Position numbers and translations under genes: made by a program. The notes under the pieces are model-generated. The model searched no databases. It was not told where the DNA came from and saw only the letters and a program-made list of their open reading frames with translations. A stretch of 26,271 nt of DNA, from NCBI GenBank assembly GCA_040905145.1, contig JBBDSC010000166.1, positions 1-26,271 of the forward strand. Reading direction: 5' to 3'. Below are positions 24,445 through 26,271 of this stretch, piece by piece. Numbering within the stretch: position 1 is the stretch's first letter; each line of letters starts with the position of its first letter. Origin of the DNA: DATGMS01 sp040905145. GTDB lineage: Bacteria; Bacteroidota; Bacteroidia; Cytophagales; Cyclobacteriaceae.

Positions 24445-25791
24445 ATGAAAATTTATTTCTTTTTGGGCGTTTTATTGGCCATTGGATTAGTGATGGGAGG
24501 TTTTAAAAATCGCCAGAAGCCCGATGGTTCCCAGCAGCCTAATATTATCATCCTTTTTACAGATGATATGGGCTATGGGGATTTGGGCTGTTATGGAAAT
24601 CCCATTATCAGAACCCCGAATATTGATGCCCTGGCGGAACAGGGCATGCGTTTTACATCCTTTGTTACCGGATCATGGTGTGTTCCTTCCAGAACACAAT
24701 TGATGACAGGGAGGTATATGCCAAGGGTCAAATTTGGAGGAGGTACCGGTGCGGACGGAGAAGGGGGATTGCCTGAAAGTGAACTTACACTGGCAGAGGG
24801 GCTGAAAGAGGCCGGTTACATTACAGGGATGGCAGGTAAATGGCATCTGGGTTACAAACAGAAAAAATTTCTGCCCCCAAATCAGGGATTTGATTCCTGG
24901 TTTGGCCTGCCCTATTCCAATGATTATATAAAGCCTTGGGTGAAAACTGATGAACCATTGGGATATTACCGTGGAACTGAAATGCTGGAACATCCCATAA
25001 ATCAGGACTCATTGACCGTCCGTTATACGGAGGAAGCGGTTTCTTTCATAAAATCCAATGCGGGAAAAAGCCAGCCTTTTTTCTTTTATCTGGCCTACAA
25101 CATGCCTCATTTGCCGATACGTACTACTCAGCATTTCCGGGGCAAGTCGGGAGCTGGATTATATGGCGATGTCATTCAAACGATCGACTGGAGTGTAGAG
25201 CAGGTGTTGGCAGCCCTTGACGAACATGGAATAAGTGATGAAACCATTGTATTTTTCGCCTCGGATAATGGGCCTTGGATGAATATGCCGGAAAGGATGC
25301 AACAGGCTGGAAACAAACCCTGGCATGCAGGCTCACCAGGGCCGTTGCGAGGTTCAAAAGCTACTACTTACGAAGGAGGCACGCGTGTTCCTGCGATGAT
25401 CCGGTGGCCGGGAAAGATTCTTTCGAAGCAGGTTTCGGATGAAATGGTGGCCAGTCCGGATATTTACCGTACATTTTTATCGCTTGCCGGGGCAGAAATG
25501 CCAAATCATCCTATAGACGGGTATGATATCATGCCATTTCTTCAAGGTCAGGCAGAGGCATCTCCCCGTAAAGAATATGCCTATTTTCTGCGGGATGAAT
25601 TGCAGGCGATGCGCATCGGCGATTGGAAATTGCGGCTCGCCAATGGAGACCCTGAACTATTCAATTTGCAGACCGACCCAGCCGAACGATATAACCGGGC
25701 AGCGGAAAATCCTGAGATCGTGAAGCGAATAAGGAAGGGGATGACACAGTTTGCTGGTGAAGTTGGTGTGAAGGTATCAGAGACAAAATAA
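24445..25791 (+). CDS. Arylsulfatase-type sulfatase (canonical S1)
   Basis: This 448-residue protein has an N-terminal hydrophobic segment (LGVLLAIGLVMGG) acting as signal or anchor. It has the complete S1 motif set: D40-D41 (FTDDMGYGDLGCYG), C79-V-P-S-R83-T-Q-L-M-T-G with the Cys that becomes formylglycine, GKWHLG (K132, H134), the NMPHLP stretch (about 217) and SD274-NG. The C-terminal subdomain ends with GDWKLRLANGDPELFNLQTD, usual for arylsulfatases. It should remove sulfate from a sugar or aryl sulfate in the periplasm or at the surface, after maturation by a formylglycine-generating or radical SAM enzyme encoded elsewhere. It follows the non-canonical sulfatase, probably in one unit, and no better start than the ATG at 24445 is seen. 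Confidence 0.93.
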   Translation: MKIYFFLGVLLAIGLVMGGFKNRQKPDGSQQPNIIILFTDDMGYGDLGCYGNPIIRTPNIDALAEQGMRFTSFVTGSWCVPSRTQLMTGRYMPRVKFGGGTGADGEGGLPESELTLAEGLKEAGYITGMAGKWHLGYKQKKFLPPNQGFDSWFGLPYSNDYIKPWVKTDEPLGYYRGTEMLEHPINQDSLTVRYTEEAVSFIKSNAGKSQPFFFYLAYNMPHLPIRTTQHFRGKSGAGLYGDVIQTIDWSVEQVLAALDEHGISDETIVFFASDNGPWMNMPERMQQAGNKPWHAGSPGPLRGSKATTYEGGTRVPAMIRWPGKILSKQVSDEMVASPDIYRTFLSLAGAEMPNHPIDGYDIMPFLQGQAEASPRKEYAYFLRDELQAMRIGDWKLRLANGDPELFNLQTDPAERYNRAAENPEIVKRIRKGMTQFAGEVGVKVSETK

Positions 25792-26013
25792 AGGATTGCT
25801 TAAGTTTTATTGTGCCTTCCCCCCAACCTTCCCACCCCCTTACCCTATACCAAAATAATTTTCTATCCCGAAAGGGGTGAAAATCAACCATAAAATAAGT
25901 GCTGATTAGAGAACAAACATTAGGGACAAATTGAATTTCATATAAGTAATAGGTTGGCAAAATGTTTCATCATGTTAAATTAATAGGATAGCTGACGCAA
26001 AAAGTAATCTTTA
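25792..26013. other. Intergenic region after the sulfatases
   Basis: It holds a C-rich stretch (25815-25845) and a small hairpin TATCCC-GAAA-GGGGTG (25864-25879) with a GNRA loop but no T run. This could mark the end of the sulfatase transcript, but the evidence is weak. No gene is seen on either strand. Confidence 0.3.
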
Positions 26014-26052
26014 TTTGTCATTTTCTGATTTTTTTTCTATCATTAACTATTC
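26014..26052 (+). promoter_or_regulatory. Promoter of the right-edge sigma gene (copy B)
   Basis: TTTG (26014-26017), 20 bases, then TATCATTAACTATTC, 27 bp before the proposed GTG start. The same elements with the same spacing occur as orphans at 1342-1379 and 16030-16068. The conserved spacing in three places supports a real promoter, though the -7 element TATCATTA is not a perfect TAnnTTTG. Confidence 0.5.
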
Positions 26053-26078
26053 TTTTTCAATAAACCAAAATAACCTTT

Positions 26079-26271
26079 GTGAAAAGCCAAGCTTCCCAAA
26101 TTGAATTGGAGGATGTCAATAGCCTGTGGCAAGGACTGAGAGATGGCGACAGGAATGGACTGGAAGGAATATACAGACATTTTGCCACAGGGCTTTTTCA
26201 GTATGGCTTATCCATAGTGGCAGACCAGGATTTTGTTCAGGATTGCATACAGGAAGTCTTTATCGATATTT
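26079..26271 (+). CDS. ECF-family sigma factor, 5' part, runs off the right edge
   Basis: From a GTG at 26079 the open frame continues to the window end (64 codons). It contains the start of sigma region 2: LWQGLRDGDRNGLEGIYRHF, then FQYGLSIVADQDFVQDCIQE followed by VFIDI. This parallels the sigma at 7150 (VWNAFREGNETAFVFIYETN, then VEDAIQELFIYL). No ATG is available between the in-frame stop at 26061-26063 and the domain, so GTG is the best start. It is preceded by the conserved promoter at 26014-26052 and probably heads a further sigma/FecR/SusCD unit beyond the window. Confidence 0.85.
   Translation, partial: MKSQASQIELEDVNSLWQGLRDGDRNGLEGIYRHFATGLFQYGLSIVADQDFVQDCIQEVFIDI

Noticed and set aside
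25864..25879. GNRA-loop hairpin after the last sulfatase as a terminator
   Set aside because: The stem is short with wobble pairs and no T run follows on either strand, so it is mentioned only as weak evidence.

Overview
The window looks like chromosomal DNA of a Bacteroidota bacterium, probably a marine or sediment member of the Cytophagales/Cyclobacteriaceae type (genus inferred, not shown). The evidence is three SusC/SusD outer-membrane uptake pairs, an ECF sigma/FecR anti-sigma pair, S1-type sulfatases, AT-rich start regions without clear Shine-Dalgarno sites, and TAnnTTTG-like promoter motifs.

Layout. Positions 1-1800 are a gene graveyard. On the minus strand there is a MazF-type antitoxin with a toxin that stops looking like MazF after about 20 codons. 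Then come a frameshifted piece of a PVC-type haem-binding/dehydrogenase-like protein, a truncated ParE-like toxin, a sigma-type promoter with no sigma gene behind it, and a broken fecR. Next is susC1/susD1 (1806-6889), closed by a hairpin. The only complete regulatory cassette follows: ECF sigma (7150-7758), FecR (8055-9101), susC2 (9254-12685) and susD2 (12712-14226). Directly after the susD2 stop codon lies a GC-rich, strongly folded non-coding block, read here as domain I of a degraded group II intron. Next are a Tat-type metallophosphoesterase, the 3' scrap of an alkaline-phosphatase-superfamily gene, susC3/susD3 (16197-20888) with a second short piece of the same intron 5' end directly after its stop codon, a CehA/McbA-like PHP hydrolase, a 76-codon susC 5' stub, and two sulfatases. 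The 5' end of another ECF sigma gene runs off the right edge.

How it may work. The SusCD pairs would import ligands through the outer membrane. The sulfatases, PHP hydrolase and phosphoesterase would remove sulfate or phosphate groups or open small molecules. No glycoside hydrolase or polysaccharide lyase is visible, so the substrate cannot be named. SusC2 keeps a full STN signalling domain and has an intact sigma/FecR pair. SusC1 and SusC3 have shrunken STN domains and lack an intact pair, but each keeps a ghost of the sigma-type promoter. This suggests trans-envelope signalling was lost at two loci and kept at one.

The most interesting points are: (1) intron remnants placed exactly at the conserved QNPGY-stop end of two different susD genes, with a 10-nt perfect match between the intron fragment and the flanking exon; (2) three promoter copies with identical 20-nt spacing, two of them orphaned; (3) linked decay of STN domains and regulators; (4) a susC leader/signal-peptide stub placed 8 bp before a sulfatase; (5) a sulfatase lacking the usual Arg of C-x-P-S-R and the His of GKWH.
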